Source: Hymenobacter norwichensis DSM 15439
Lineage (GTDB): Bacteria > Bacteroidota > Bacteroidia > Cytophagales > Hymenobacteraceae
Direction: 5' to 3'
NCBI RefSeq assembly: GCF_000420705.1
Contig: NZ_ATVL01000006.1
Coordinates: 248,001-312,000, forward strand
DNA: 64,000 bases
In this document: positions 1 through 7,656 of the stretch, in pieces
Layout of the letters: the number at the start of each line of letters is the position of its first letter
Numbering within the stretch: the stretch's first letter is position 1
Made by a program: the position numbers and the translations under genes
Notes under the pieces: model-generated
Databases searched by the model: none
Seen by the model: only the letters and a program-made list of their open reading frames with translations
What the model was told of the DNA's origin: nothing

Positions 1-233
1 ATCCTGCCAACAACCAGATTTTGGTACGTACGCAGGTGAACAGCAAGGCCTCGGTAGGAGTAGAACTGGTGAACCTGATGGGCCAAGTGGTGCGCTCATC
101 GTCGGTAGCGGCCCACACGGTGCAGCAGGAAGGCGTGAAGCTACAGACTGCCGACCTGAGCGCCGGCGTGTACGTGGTACGCTTGACTACTTCGGAAGGT
201 ACGATTACCAAGAAAGTGGTGGTGCAGCACTAA
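1..233 (+). CDS. C-terminal end of a T9SS-secreted protein (type A sorting domain), 5' end outside window
   Basis: The reading frame is open from the window edge (codons in phase with base 3) to the TAA at 231-233, so only the end of a larger gene is seen. It encodes a typical type A T9SS C-terminal sorting domain: PANNQ near the start, a beta strand with VELVNLMGQVV, then ADLSAGVYVVRL and a final basic strand TKKVVVQH. By family knowledge such domains target proteins through the type IX secretion system to the cell surface, where they are usually cleaved off. The passenger domain is not visible. The last 160 bases are almost identical to 1714-1875, so this tail is part of a segmental duplication. 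Confidence 0.85.
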   Translation, partial: PANNQILVRTQVNSKASVGVELVNLMGQVVRSSSVAAHTVQQEGVKLQTADLSAGVYVVRLTTSEGTITKKVVVQH

Positions 234-270
234 ACTCATTTCATTCGCTTTCTGAAATTTGATTTAATAA

Positions 271-306
271 AACCCGTCTGGCTTTCGAGTCAGGCGGGTT
301 TTTTTC
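271..306 (+). terminator. Intrinsic terminator after the T9SS cargo gene
   Basis: AACCCGTCTGGC (271-282) pairs, with one or two mismatches, with GTCAGGCGGGTT (289-300), followed by a run of T. It has the same design as the hairpin at 1907-1937, which follows the duplicated tail. Confidence 0.8.
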
Positions 307-317
307 GTATCTGGAAC

Positions 318-734
318 ATGTCCCTCTCTGTAACCGAACTGCACGTGCCACCACCTTCTTGCCCGGATGCTGCTCTACTGGCCTTACGCCCCACTATTGC
401 CATTGCGTCAGCCACCGGCAATGCCACTCCAGCCAACTTCTTGCGCTACACGCTCTGGCCTTTGCTCAAGCTGCAGAACGAAACGATACTGGCCGTAGTG
501 GCCGATTTTATGCTCGCTCACCACGCCGACAAGCAACGGCAACTCACTGAGCTAATGACCTGTAACCTGAAGCTGCGCTACATATCGATAGGGGTGGTGA
601 GCGACTTGCTCACCACGGCCGAGCGAAGTTATCATCGGCAGCACTGCGCCCATCTGAATCGACGGTTGTTGGAGTTGTCACTACGCCAGGTACAATGCCA
701 AGTGGGAACAGTGGTAAATGCCAGCGTGGCATGA
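318..734 (+). CDS. Small helical protein of unknown function, first gene of duplicated J-protein module (copy 1)
   Basis: I do not recognise this 138-residue protein. It is predicted to be soluble and mostly helical, with a conserved core (LLALRP, then LLKLQNE, VVADF, RQLTEL, LKLRY, LNRRLLEL) that is shared with the protein at 1990-2397. Its stop overlaps the start of the J-domain gene (ATGA at 731-734), a layout preserved in the second copy, so the two proteins are probably made together and may act together. The Leu/Arg-rich helices could be a partner for the J-domain protein, but that is inference. The copy-1 protein has a short N-terminal extension relative to copy 2. Confidence 0.7.
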   Translation: MSLSVTELHVPPPSCPDAALLALRPTIAIASATGNATPANFLRYTLWPLLKLQNETILAVVADFMLAHHADKQRQLTELMTCNLKLRYISIGVVSDLLTTAERSYHRQHCAHLNRRLLELSLRQVQCQVGTVVNASVA

Positions 735-1510
735 CGACCTACTATGCCATTCTAGGCGTTAGTGAGCAGGCCACCCCCGACGATATTCGCAGGGCCTACC
801 GCCGGTTAGTATTGCTTACGCACCCCGACCGGACGCCTGACCCTGCGGCTCACCAACGCTTTATTGCCGTGAATGAGGCATACGAAGCGCTAAATGAACC
901 TACTCGCCGCTACTTCTACGATTCGCAACTGCGCGAAATGCGGAATCAAGTGAAGCCGTTGCAGCCAGGACCACTGTCGGATGCAGCTAGGGCGCCTCGT
1001 CAGCCGCCACCTTCTACCTGGCGCCGCCATAGCCATGTGCCGACGCAGCTAAACTTCTCGGCTTATGCTTGCATAGCCAAGCGTTGGGGAAAGTGGCTGT
1101 CACTGCTCCCAGTCTTTATTTTAATCGATTTTTTCGTGTTGCGGCACTACGCAATGACCGATTTTATCAGTATCAGCACCTCGCGTGATGGAACAGGTAA
1201 TCTGTATAATTGTGTGGTTACTTCACGAGGAGAGTTCAATACAGCTGTAGATATTCCTCTCTCCACGGCTGGTTTTCGTGTGCAAACATCTTTGCTTTTC
1301 AAATTTATACACGAAGCCTACTTGCCCGACGGAACTGCGTTGCCAATCCACACCACGTTTGGTAGCCTGTTTGGTTTTATTGGATTATCGCTGTTACTAA
1401 TTGGTGTCACGCAAGTCAAATCTCTGTCCGATGCTGCCCGAGTGAATGTGACAATTATAGCTGCTACCGTTGGTATAATTCTGCTATTAATAGCAATAAG
1501 CGGAGGATAA
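731..1510 (+). CDS. Membrane-anchored J-domain protein (copy 1)
   Basis: This 259-residue protein starts with a J domain (residues 1-67): TYYAILGV, DDIRRAYRRL and the HPD tripeptide at 31-33, which in DnaJ proteins stimulates Hsp70 ATPase activity. No Gly/Phe-rich, zinc-finger or DnaJ C-terminal domains follow. Instead there are three likely membrane segments at about 122-138, 209-227 and 238-257, with a small soluble section between the first two. The start at 731 is chosen because it gives the ATGA overlap with the preceding stop and puts the J domain at the N-terminus, as in the copy at 2394. The role is probably to recruit DnaK to the inner membrane for an unknown client (inference). The membrane part is poorly conserved between copies. 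Confidence 0.75.
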   Translation: MTTYYAILGVSEQATPDDIRRAYRRLVLLTHPDRTPDPAAHQRFIAVNEAYEALNEPTRRYFYDSQLREMRNQVKPLQPGPLSDAARAPRQPPPSTWRRHSHVPTQLNFSAYACIAKRWGKWLSLLPVFILIDFFVLRHYAMTDFISISTSRDGTGNLYNCVVTSRGEFNTAVDIPLSTAGFRVQTSLLFKFIHEAYLPDGTALPIHTTFGSLFGFIGLSLLLIGVTQVKSLSDAARVNVTIIAATVGIILLLIAISGG

Positions 1511-1713
1511 GCTAGCTTTTATTCTCCTGTAAAGACGAGAGTATCTACGCCTGATGAACCTTTAAAAATTAACACAGGGACCTGCATTTATCCGCACAGC
1601 AGGATATAAACGTTAAGGCTGTGTAGGGTTCCAGCAACAGCTTCGCCGGTTAATTTGCTCTGATGATTGCCAACTGCGTGAAGTAGCACACTTCCGTAAA
1701 AGGGAAGCTGCAG

Positions 1714-1875
1714 ACCCTGATGGGCCAAGTGGTGCGCTCATCGTTGGTAGCGGCCCACACGGTGCAGCAGGAAGGCGTGAAGCTACAGACTGCCGACCTG
1801 AGCGCCGGTGTGTACGTGGTACGCTTGACTACTTCGGAAGGCACGATTACCAAGAAAGTGGTGGTGCAGCACTAA
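1714..1875 (+). pseudogene. Remnant of a duplicated T9SS sorting-domain tail
   Basis: This stretch repeats bases 73-234 with only three substitutions and keeps the frame to the same TAA. Upstream the frame is closed by TAG at 1684-1686 and no passenger domain precedes it, leaving at most 51 codons from an internal ATG at 1720. It is therefore a decapitated copy of the cargo-gene tail carried along with duplication of the downstream module. The near identity suggests recent duplication or gene conversion of this segment. Confidence 0.8.
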
Positions 1876-1906
1876 GCACCACACGCTCTTTATTTTCAAG
1901 TATCGG

Positions 1907-1937
1907 AACCCGCCTGGCAACCTAGCCAGGCGGGTTT
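1907..1937 (+). terminator. Intrinsic terminator after the sorting-domain remnant
   Basis: A perfect 12-bp stem, AACCCGCCTGGC (1907-1918) with GCCAGGCGGGTT (1925-1936), encloses a 6-nt loop and is followed by only a short T run. It corresponds in position to the hairpin at 271-306. Confidence 0.75.
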
Positions 1938-1989
1938 CTAGTATGTAGGGCACGTAGTGTGTTTCTTTGCATTCTAATTGCCTGCACCC

Positions 1990-2397
1990 ATGTCCCTTCG
2001 CCCCAATGCCGCGCTGCTAGCGCTACGCCCCCAACTTGCCGTAGCGCCTGCCACTGGCGACGCCACCGCCGGCGACTTTCTGCACCATACCTTGCGGCCT
2101 CTGCTGAAGCTGCAAAATGAACTGTTACTGGCAGTGGTAGCTGATTTTGTGCGCGACCACCACATACCGTTGGCCACCTTAGCAGCCCCCGACCAGCAGC
2201 GCCAGCTCACGGAGCTGCTGACCCGCAACGTGAAGCTGCGCTACACAGTAGTAGGGCTAATCAGTGGGCTTTTTACTACTGACGAGCTGGACTATTACCG
2301 CCAACATCGGCCTGAGTTGAATCGGCGGCTCTTGGAACTGGCCGTGCGCCGGGTGCAGGACCAATCCGAGCAGGTAGTGCAATTACTGGCCCTATGA
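1990..2397 (+). CDS. Small helical protein of unknown function, first gene of duplicated J-protein module (copy 2)
   Basis: This 135-residue paralogue of the protein at 318-734 shares the LLALRP, LLKLQNE, VVADF, RQLTELL, VKLRY and LNRRLLEL segments. The ATG at 1990 (MSLRP) is preferred over an upstream TTG at 1978 because copy 1 also begins MSL. Its TGA overlaps the ATG of the downstream J-domain gene (2394-2397), exactly as in copy 1. No known domain was recognised. Conservation of the pair and of its coupling argues that the small protein and the J-protein form one functional unit. Confidence 0.7.
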   Translation: MSLRPNAALLALRPQLAVAPATGDATAGDFLHHTLRPLLKLQNELLLAVVADFVRDHHIPLATLAAPDQQRQLTELLTRNVKLRYTVVGLISGLFTTDELDYYRQHRPELNRRLLELAVRRVQDQSEQVVQLLAL

Positions 2398-3227
2398 AAA
2401 CCTATTACGCTGTTCTGGAGCTTGATGAGCGCGCCAGCCCCGACGATATTCGGCGGGCTTACCGGCGGCTAGTATTACTCACCCACCCCGACCGTACCAC
2501 CGACCCTACTCAGCACCGCCGCTACCTGGCCATCAACGAAGCCTATGAAACCCTCGGCGACCGGGCCCGCCGAATCCGTTACGATGCCCAACTGGCCCGG
2601 CAGCGGCAACCAGTACCCCTAGTATTCGAGGTAGTGCAGGATGGGACTAGGCCGCACCCCGACCCAGCTCTGCGGCGCCGGGGGGGGCGGTATCCGTTCT
2701 TTGGCAACCAGAATCCCACCCAGCTACCCTTGCACATCCGATACGCCGCCGAGTTCAAGCGGGCACTCCCACGGTTCCGGATGGTGGCCTACGCTAGTCT
2801 GTTGTGCGTACTGATCATTGCGGTTGATTTCAACCGGACGGAAATACTGCCAGATGAAACCGTGCGGGAAGTGGCATACGTCACTAGCCGGACCAAAAGA
2901 GGCAATTGGTACTACTTCCGCATCTTCACCGAAAATACCCGTTTCAAGGTGAACAGCACCATTGAGCTGGCCAAAGGCGACCAGGTGATGGTGGAACAGA
3001 CACCGTGGTTCGGGAAAGTAAAGAATGTGACTATCAACTCCGGTAAAATGCACGGCAACACATTGCAGATCAGTAATTTCGATTTGCTCTGGTCGTTGGC
3101 CGTGCTAGTGGTTGGCAGCGCCTTGCTGGTGCTATTCTTAGAGGTCCGGCCTGACCGGGCTTTTAACCTGGGCTTTGCCAACTCTTTGGTGGCTTTCTTT
3201 ATGGTCGTGTATCTGTTCTTTGTCTGA
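2394..3227 (+). CDS. Membrane-anchored J-domain protein (copy 2)
   Basis: This 277-residue protein has an N-terminal J domain with HPD at residues 31-33 and DDIRRAYRRLVLLT, nearly identical in that part to the protein at 731-1510. Residues about 70-125 form a basic linker. A membrane segment (YASLLCVLIIAVDF), a compact section of about 80 residues (TSRTKRGNWYYF to VKNVTIN) and two final membrane segments follow. The J domain is conserved between copies while the membrane and intermembrane parts have diverged, suggesting a constant Hsp70 interface with different clients or localisation. The gene ends just before a very long perfect palindrome at 3232-3311. Confidence 0.75.
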   Translation: MKTYYAVLELDERASPDDIRRAYRRLVLLTHPDRTTDPTQHRRYLAINEAYETLGDRARRIRYDAQLARQRQPVPLVFEVVQDGTRPHPDPALRRRGGRYPFFGNQNPTQLPLHIRYAAEFKRALPRFRMVAYASLLCVLIIAVDFNRTEILPDETVREVAYVTSRTKRGNWYYFRIFTENTRFKVNSTIELAKGDQVMVEQTPWFGKVKNVTINSGKMHGNTLQISNFDLLWSLAVLVVGSALLVLFLEVRPDRAFNLGFANSLVAFFMVVYLFFV

Positions 3228-3231
3228 TTGC

Positions 3232-3311
3232 AGCCGGAGTGGACACCGACATAAAAAAGGGGGCGCAACTTTGGTTGCGCCCCCTTTTTTATGTCGGTGT
3301 CCACTCCGGCT
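3232..3311. terminator. Perfect 38-bp palindrome between convergent genes, probably a bidirectional terminator
   Basis: The left arm 3232-3269 is the exact reverse complement of the right arm 3274-3311, with loop TTTG. The inner part is terminator-like: a GC-rich stem (GGGGGCGCAAC) flanked by six A on one side and six T on the other, so it can work in both directions. The outer 16 bp extend the stem far beyond what termination needs. The right arm overlaps the last two bases read by the gene ending at 3310. Confidence 0.85.
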
Positions 3312-4083
3312 AATCGTATTGTGATTCGCGCAGGTGTACCGGAGTACTTTTCTTGCGCAGCCGCATGTTCAGGATTTCCACTACCAGCGAGAAGGCCATG
3401 GCAAAATAGATATACCCTTTCTCGATTTCCTTGTGAAAGGACTCCATCACCAGCATCACCCCAATCATAATCAGGAAGGAAAGAGCCAGCATTTTGATGG
3501 TTGGGTTCCGGTTTACGAAATCGGCTACCACCCCTGAGAAGACCAGCATCACGCCCATCGAAAGGATAACGGCCGCAATCATAATCAGCACGTTATCAAC
3601 CAATCCTACCGCCGTCAGAATGGAATCGAAGCTGAACACGATGTCGATGATGATTATTTGAAAGATGATGTTACCCATAGAAGCGCCTCCCTTGCCGGCC
3701 GCCCCGTTTTCATCTTCCTCGCCCTGGAGCTTGGTGTGAATTTCGGTGGTGCTTTTGCCAATCAGGAACAAGCCGCCGCCCAGCAGGATTAAGTCGCGGC
3801 CCGTTACCCCGAACGGCTCGTCCATCCACGGCAGATTCAGCGTGAACAGTGCCGATTTCAGCCCCACAATCCAGGAGATACTCAGCAACAGCCCAATCCG
3901 GAACAGCAAAGCCAACAACAGCCCGATGGTACGGCCCCGGGGCTGTTGTTCGCGTGGTAGCCGATTGACGATGATGGAAATGAAAATGATGTTGTCGATA
4001 CCCAACACAATTTCCATGAAGGTCAGTGTAAGTAAGCTCACCCAGGTTTGTGGGTCGGAGAATACCGAAAAGTCGAAGTGCAT
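3310..4083 (-). CDS. TerC family integral membrane protein
   Basis: This 257-residue polytopic membrane protein has the TerC family hallmark MEIVLGIDNIIFI near the N-terminus and a second acidic membrane motif IIDIVFSFDSILTAVG in the middle. By family knowledge such proteins are linked to metal-ion export, for example manganese or calcium, and to tellurium resistance; the substrate here cannot be told. I chose the start at 4083 (MHFDFSVFSD) rather than an upstream in-frame start at 4167, because the extra residues (Asn/Ser-rich) are translated from the repeat-like intergenic DNA. The last codons lie inside the palindrome at 3232-3311. Confidence 0.85.
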   Translation of the reverse strand: MHFDFSVFSDPQTWVSLLTLTFMEIVLGIDNIIFISIIVNRLPREQQPRGRTIGLLLALLFRIGLLLSISWIVGLKSALFTLNLPWMDEPFGVTGRDLILLGGGLFLIGKSTTEIHTKLQGEEDENGAAGKGGASMGNIIFQIIIIDIVFSFDSILTAVGLVDNVLIMIAAVILSMGVMLVFSGVVADFVNRNPTIKMLALSFLIMIGVMLVMESFHKEIEKGYIYFAMAFSLVVEILNMRLRKKSTPVHLRESQYD

Positions 4084-4094
4084 TGAGTGGATGG

Positions 4095-4182
4095 TTGAAT
4101 TGTTGATTGTTGAATTGTTGAGCGGTTGACTATTGCAAGGTTGAGCGTTGGCTGCCCAACAAGCCAATAATCAGCATCCAGC
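4095..4182. repeat. TTGTTGA-rich intergenic element
   Basis: The spacer between yajQ and the TerC gene contains alternating TTGAATTGTTGA and TTGATTGTTGA units, followed by a loosely complementary CCAGCAATCAA stretch. Similar sequence occurs at 43031-43125, 55529-55633 and 63785-63990, each time upstream of a minus-strand gene. Confidence 0.55.
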
Positions 4183-4184
4183 AA

Positions 4185-4676
4185 TCAACTCTTCATGTTC
4201 ACGAATTGCAGCGGCTGGCCAATATCAGTGTGGCGGAGCAGGGCAATAACGGCCTGTAGATCATCAATTTTCTTGGCCGTGACGCGCACCTGGTCGTCCT
4301 GCATCTGGGCTTCCACTTTTAGTTTGGCGTCTTTGATGGCCTTCACAATTTTGCGGCCCGCCTCCTTATCCACGCCAGCCCGCACCTTGATGGTTTTTTT
4401 TACCAAGTTGCCGCTGGGTTGCTCTTCAGCCGTGAAATCGAGGGCGGTGCCATCAATACCTTGCTTTACCACCCGCGCCAGCAGAATATCCTCCAGTGCT
4501 TTCACGCGCATCGAGTTTTCCGAGCTTAGCAGGATGGTATTGGCTTTTTTGTCTAGGTCCATGCCACCTTTGGTGTCGCGCAGGTCGTAGCGAGTTTGTA
4601 GTTCTTTTTTGGCTGTATTCACCGCATTTTCAAGAGTTTGCGGATCTACTTTGCTTACAATATCGAAAGAGGCCAT
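4185..4676 (-). CDS. yajQ: YajQ family nucleotide-binding protein
   Basis: The 163 residues match the YajQ/UPF0234 family from end to end: MASFDIVSKVD at the start, LQTRYDLRDTKGG, then IKDAKLKVEAQMQDDQVRVT and a C-terminal LLRHTDIGQPLQFVN. Members bind nucleotides and in some bacteria cyclic di-GMP; they have a two-domain ferredoxin-like fold and are cytoplasmic. Length is normal. A TACCTTTG promoter box lies 66 bases upstream (4742-4749). The gene ends about 100 bp before the TerC gene on the same strand. Confidence 0.92.
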   Translation of the reverse strand: MASFDIVSKVDPQTLENAVNTAKKELQTRYDLRDTKGGMDLDKKANTILLSSENSMRVKALEDILLARVVKQGIDGTALDFTAEEQPSGNLVKKTIKVRAGVDKEAGRKIVKAIKDAKLKVEAQMQDDQVRVTAKKIDDLQAVIALLRHTDIGQPLQFVNMKS

Positions 4677-4741
4677 GAGAAGAAAATAAGAGAGAAAAGC
4701 AGGGCAGTAGGTAAAACTGCCTGCCGGGGTTGAAAGGAGGG

Positions 4742-4749
4742 CAAAGGTA
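4742..4749 (-). promoter_or_regulatory. Bacteroidota -7 promoter box for yajQ
   Basis: TACCTTTG on the minus strand matches the TAnnTTTG consensus; it predicts a leader of about 60 nt before the ATG at 4676. No clear -33 element is visible. Confidence 0.6.
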
Positions 4750-4906
4750 GGAAGTTGGTGTACGAATATTCGCGGAAAACAGTGAAGTACGTATCAGGGG
4801 AAGAGGTGACAACTTACGCCACAGAAACCTTGGTGCTCTCTAGCCCAGCTGCCTCGCAATTCCGTTTTACCTTTCCACTCTCTCGTTTTTACAAATCAGG
4901 CGCTCT

Positions 4907-5350
4907 ATGGCTGTTCGTTCCCCCCAAACATCAACTGAGTGGTTGGCTTACTATCGGTTACGCTACGAAGTGTTGCGCCAGCCCTGGCAGCAGCCCCTTG
5001 GCTCGGAGCGGGTGCCTGAAGACGAAGCCCCTACTACCGTGCATGCCATGTGCGTAATGCCTAATGGCGCCGTAGCTGGGGTTGGGATGCTACAGCCTGC
5101 AAGAGAAAATAAGGGGCAGGTGCGGTTTATGGCGGTAGCGCCCGCGTGGCAGGGCCAAGGCATCGGTCGTGAATTGTTGGTGTATTTGGAAGAAGCGGCC
5201 ATGCAGCTAGGGTATGCCGAGATAATACTGCACGCCCGCGAAGCCGCCGTACCATTTTACCAGCGCCAGCAGTACACTATTGTAGCACCATCACACACCT
5301 TGTTTGGCAGTATCCCTCATTTTCTGATGGCTAAAACTTTCGCGCGGTAG
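4907..5350 (+). CDS. GNAT family N-acetyltransferase
   Basis: This 147-residue cytoplasmic protein has a GNAT fold: an N-terminal YYRLRYEVLRQPW helix, a central beta strand VRFMAVAPAWQGQGIGRELL containing the acetyl-CoA pyrophosphate-binding Q/RxxGxG/A signature (QGQGIG), and a late strand AAVPFYQRQQYTIV. The N-terminal region (LRYEVLRQPW) resembles the ElaA-like branch of the superfamily. The substrate is unknown. The gene stands between the divergent yajQ and the codirectional thioesterase 64 bp downstream. Confidence 0.87.
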   Translation: MAVRSPQTSTEWLAYYRLRYEVLRQPWQQPLGSERVPEDEAPTTVHAMCVMPNGAVAGVGMLQPARENKGQVRFMAVAPAWQGQGIGRELLVYLEEAAMQLGYAEIILHAREAAVPFYQRQQYTIVAPSHTLFGSIPHFLMAKTFAR

Positions 5351-5414
5351 CTATAGCTAGTTCGCGCGGCAAGGTGCCACTCCACTTACAAGCCTTCAAC
5401 TTCTAGTTTCCTTT

Positions 5415-5900
5415 ATGGAGCAGCTTCCCGATGTAGCCGCGCTGGTGGCCATCTACAACCAAATAAACACCTACGGCCGCGTAAACGGCATGCACCTGAC
5501 CGCACAGCAACCAGGTGTGGTGCAATACACCATGAGTATCTTGGAGGAGCATCTGTCGTCGCCGGGAACCTGCCACGGAGGCGTGCTGGCGGGCCTTATG
5601 GATGCAGCGCTGGGTGCGGCAGCCCTGTCCTTGGCCTTCACTGCTGGTGAGCTAGTATCCACGGTGGAATTCAAAATTAATTACCTGCACCCGGTGCATT
5701 TACACGACCAACTGGTGGCGCACGCCAACGTGGAGCACAGCGGCAAAACACTGATAGTGAGCAGCGCCTTTATCAGTTGTCCGGCCCGCAACAACCTAGT
5801 GGTGGCCCGCGGGATGGGTACCTTCAACCGTTATCCTGCCGATAAGCGGGACTTCCACCACCTGCTGCTGCCAGATACCGGATTGGGAGAATTGAAATAG
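5415..5900 (+). CDS. PaaI-type hotdog-fold thioesterase
   Basis: A 161-residue protein with a single hotdog domain: CHGGVLAGLMDAALGAAAL carries the HGG loop and central helix, and the strands VEFKINYLHP and VARGMGTFN follow. Family members hydrolyse acyl- or aryl-CoA thioesters, often as a housekeeping clean-up of CoA pools; the substrate here cannot be assigned. Length is normal. A strong hairpin follows at 5917-5945. Confidence 0.85.
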   Translation: MEQLPDVAALVAIYNQINTYGRVNGMHLTAQQPGVVQYTMSILEEHLSSPGTCHGGVLAGLMDAALGAAALSLAFTAGELVSTVEFKINYLHPVHLHDQLVAHANVEHSGKTLIVSSAFISCPARNNLVVARGMGTFNRYPADKRDFHHLLLPDTGLGELK

Positions 5901-5916
5901 CCACCGGCCACAACGC

Positions 5917-5945
5917 AAAAAGCCGCCGGTATTCCGGCGGCTTTT
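5917..5945. terminator. Bidirectional intrinsic terminator
   Basis: The perfect 12-bp stem AAAAGCCGCCGG / CCGGCGGCTTTT (loop TATTC) sits between the convergent thioesterase and NYN genes and has A/T tracts on both sides. Confidence 0.85.
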
Positions 5946-5977
5946 CAAATAAGCAAACTAAATGCTAATGCGAACGG

Positions 5978-6988
5978 CTAGAGACGGTCCGACGAGTCGG
6001 CCGACTCGGTTTCGGTGTGCTCCTCCTCGTCGTATTCGTCGCCTTCCTCCATCTGAGGGGCTTCTACTTTACGCACATTGCGGGCACAGTCTTCGTCGCG
6101 GTGGTTGCGGCCTACGGTGAATTCCACCCAGTCGCCTTCGCGCAACTCGTTGAAGTCGCCTTCTGACATGTCGGCGTAGCTGAAGAACAGGTTGTTGGGC
6201 GGCATTACCACAAAACCAAAACCGTTCTTGAGGTTTTTGATGGTGCTGATACCCACCGTGCCTACTGGGCCGGCAGCAGTAGGGCCAGTAGGCCGAACGG
6301 GCTTGGCCGGCGCTGGGAAAGCCACAGGCTCAGGCGTATTCACAAACATCGTCTCAATCAGCTCGTCACCGTCGGTGAGGCCTTGGTCGATGATTTCGTG
6401 CATCTGCACAGGGTACGTAGCTTGCTCTAGCAGGTGCTGCGAGGCACGGGTTACGCGGGCTTCGCCTTTGAAGTCAACGTATTTGAAGTCCCAGTTCAGC
6501 AGCATCACGCGGGTGCCGATGGTGTTGAGCTTCTTAATGAGCGGCGCGTAGTCGGAGTCGCCGGCAATCAGCACTACCACGTCGTAGCTCTTGTGCAGCG
6601 TCAACTCTAGTGCTTCCAGAGAAAGCCATACGTCAATGCCTTTTTCCTGCAAACGGCCGTCGCGCGTTTTCAGGGGCATATAATGGGTGGCAATCCCCAT
6701 GTTCATCAAAATATCGTCGAGCAGCCGGTCATGGAACAGGCGGTCTTTATCACGGGCTTCGGTGGCCGAAAGGCGGCCCCGGAAAAAATGGGCATCTATA
6801 ACTCGGCTCAGACGCAAATCCACGTCTTCTTCTTCTGCCACTTGGTGGCGAATAAACTCATGTAACCCTTCCAGGCTAATGCGGGCCTTACGGTCGTGTT
6901 GGAAGTAGTAGTAATCACTGATCTTGAGGAAATAATTGCCGTCGTAGAAGACGCCGATCCTAATCAGAGGGCTATTTATCTGGTTCAT
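5978..6988 (-). CDS. NYN-domain (LabA/DUF88-like) predicted RNase with C-terminal cold-shock-like domain
   Basis: Residues 8-200 form a NYN/PIN-like nuclease domain: RIGVFYDGNYF (D16), GIDVWLSLEAL (D119) and VLIAGDSDYAPLIKKL (D144, D146) give the expected acidic cluster for metal-dependent RNA cleavage. After a Pro/Ala linker, residues about 240-310 resemble a cold-shock/OB domain (TIKNLKNGFGFV, NNLFFSY, LREGDWVEFTV), which would bind single-stranded RNA. The tail is strongly acidic. The architecture suggests an RNA-processing enzyme; the substrate is unknown. It is monocistronic with a TACCTTTG promoter box about 97 bp upstream. Confidence 0.85.
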   Translation of the reverse strand: MNQINSPLIRIGVFYDGNYFLKISDYYYFQHDRKARISLEGLHEFIRHQVAEEEDVDLRLSRVIDAHFFRGRLSATEARDKDRLFHDRLLDDILMNMGIATHYMPLKTRDGRLQEKGIDVWLSLEALELTLHKSYDVVVLIAGDSDYAPLIKKLNTIGTRVMLLNWDFKYVDFKGEARVTRASQHLLEQATYPVQMHEIIDQGLTDGDELIETMFVNTPEPVAFPAPAKPVRPTGPTAAGPVGTVGISTIKNLKNGFGFVVMPPNNLFFSYADMSEGDFNELREGDWVEFTVGRNHRDEDCARNVRKVEAPQMEEGDEYDEEEHTETESADSSDRL

Positions 6989-7656
6989 ACAGGAAAAAAG
7001 GGTTGGAGGTAAGCAAGAGGTGTGTGTGATATAAGGGAGCGGGTAATCAGGGGCAGTAAAACTCAGGAGGGTTACCTACCTGAGCAAAGGTACAAAGCTT
7101 GGAGTTTTGAGGCGAAGTTGGCAAAGGAGTAGTAGGTGATTACCACTTCTTTACAAACCCAGATTATCATAAGTGCTTACGTAGAAAACGGCTAGCAAGC
7201 AATAAGAAACGGTCTTTAGGATGAAGCGGACATGAGGAAGCAAGTTTCTCTTTTCCGCTGATAATCCCAATGGTGGCTAGCAATTCGCTGTGTATGAAAG
7301 CTGTTGCGCCTAGTATTAATGTAATATTATGGAATATATATTTTATATAGTACAGATTGAAAATTAGTTGAAGTATCTCTCCTCCTCCAGTCGTGCTACG
7401 GTTCAGCTTCAGCGCTAATTTATTGTAGTTAAGCGTATGCTACAAATAATGCCCTAATCTTGAAGACCTGACTTCAAGCGAAATAGAGCAGGTTTTAGCT
7501 TGGTGATAGTAGCACGATTACACTACGCTCTAGTTTCTGTGTTGATACACAAGTGCTTGAACAACGCGAGTTGTACATTCTTGGTTGCATGAGCCATTTC
7601 ACTGAGTGTCAAAAAATCCTTGGATAACGCAATTCAGCGCAACCTAGCCGTCAACT
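6989..7656. other. Intergenic region of about 670 bp
   Basis: Apart from the promoter box at 7085-7092 I see nothing I can support here. Part of it (about 7310-7370) is A/T-rich and without open frames. No RNA gene could be recognised by eye. Confidence 0.5.
7085..7092 (-). promoter_or_regulatory. Bacteroidota -7 promoter box for the NYN gene
   Basis: TACCTTTG on the minus strand fits TAnnTTTG and would give a leader of roughly 90 nt before the ATG at 6988. Confidence 0.6.
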
